DNA from: JAFGIT01 sp016929465 [NCBI: Candidatus Coatesbacteria bacterium]
GTDB taxonomy: Bacteria; B130-G9
NCBI GenBank assembly: GCA_016929465.1
Contig: JAFGIT010000286.1
Coordinates: forward strand, 1 to 6,297
Length of the DNA: 6,297 nucleotides
Reading direction: 5' to 3'
This document shows, one piece after another, positions 6,295 through 6,297 of the stretch. The notes beneath the pieces were generated by a model that saw only the letters and a program-made list of their open reading frames with translations, was not told the origin of the DNA and did no database searches. The translations under genes were made by a program, and so were the position numbers. Position 1 is the first letter of the stretch; each line of letters opens with the position of its first letter.

Positions 6295-6297
6295 AAG

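Overview
The window is a single plus-strand gene cluster from a diderm (LPS-making) bacterium. In order it carries an LptC/LptA-type periplasmic LPS-bridge protein (open at the left edge), lptB, rpoN (sigma-54), a long-form ribosome hibernation factor (hpf), and the EIIA and EIIB proteins of a mannose-family PTS. The order lptA-lptB-rpoN-hpf-PTS is the classic 'rpoN cluster'. The Man-type EIIA/EIIB pair and the long-form HPF point away from Enterobacteria. They fit a Desulfobacterota-like or FCB/candidate-phylum lineage, but the sequence alone does not fix the taxon. Base composition looks moderately GC-rich and even throughout, with a clear liking for CTC (Leu) and GAG (Glu) codons. I see no mobile element, tRNA, rRNA or CRISPR array.

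Layout: positions 1-2238 hold a protein with an N-terminal LptC-like domain and then several OstA/LptA-like modules, at least 745 residues in all. lptB (2235-3089) overlaps it by ATGA. rpoN (3113-4618, TTG start) follows after 23 bases. An 85-base gap with a strong two-part hairpin separates rpoN from hpf (4704-5270). An 83-base gap separates hpf from the EIIA gene (5354-5788). The start of that gap has a close match to a sigma-54 (-24/-12) promoter, and its end has a possible ribosome-site-masking hairpin. EIIB (5785-6294) overlaps EIIA by ATGA, and the window ends three bases after its stop.

How the parts fit: the first two genes build the LPS transport machine, with LptB as the ATPase and the LptC/LptA protein as the periplasmic bridge. 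RpoN directs RNA polymerase to -24/-12 promoters, HPF parks ribosomes as 100S dimers in slow growth, and EIIA/EIIB relay phosphate from HPr to a sugar permease or to regulatory targets. hprK, rapZ and ptsN, which often sit between hpf and the Man-type PTS genes in related clusters, are absent here.

Nothing here is clearly a wholly new system. The most notable points are the very long LptC-LptA multi-module fusion, the possible sigma-54 promoter in front of the PTS genes beside rpoN itself, and the structured rpoN-hpf gap.
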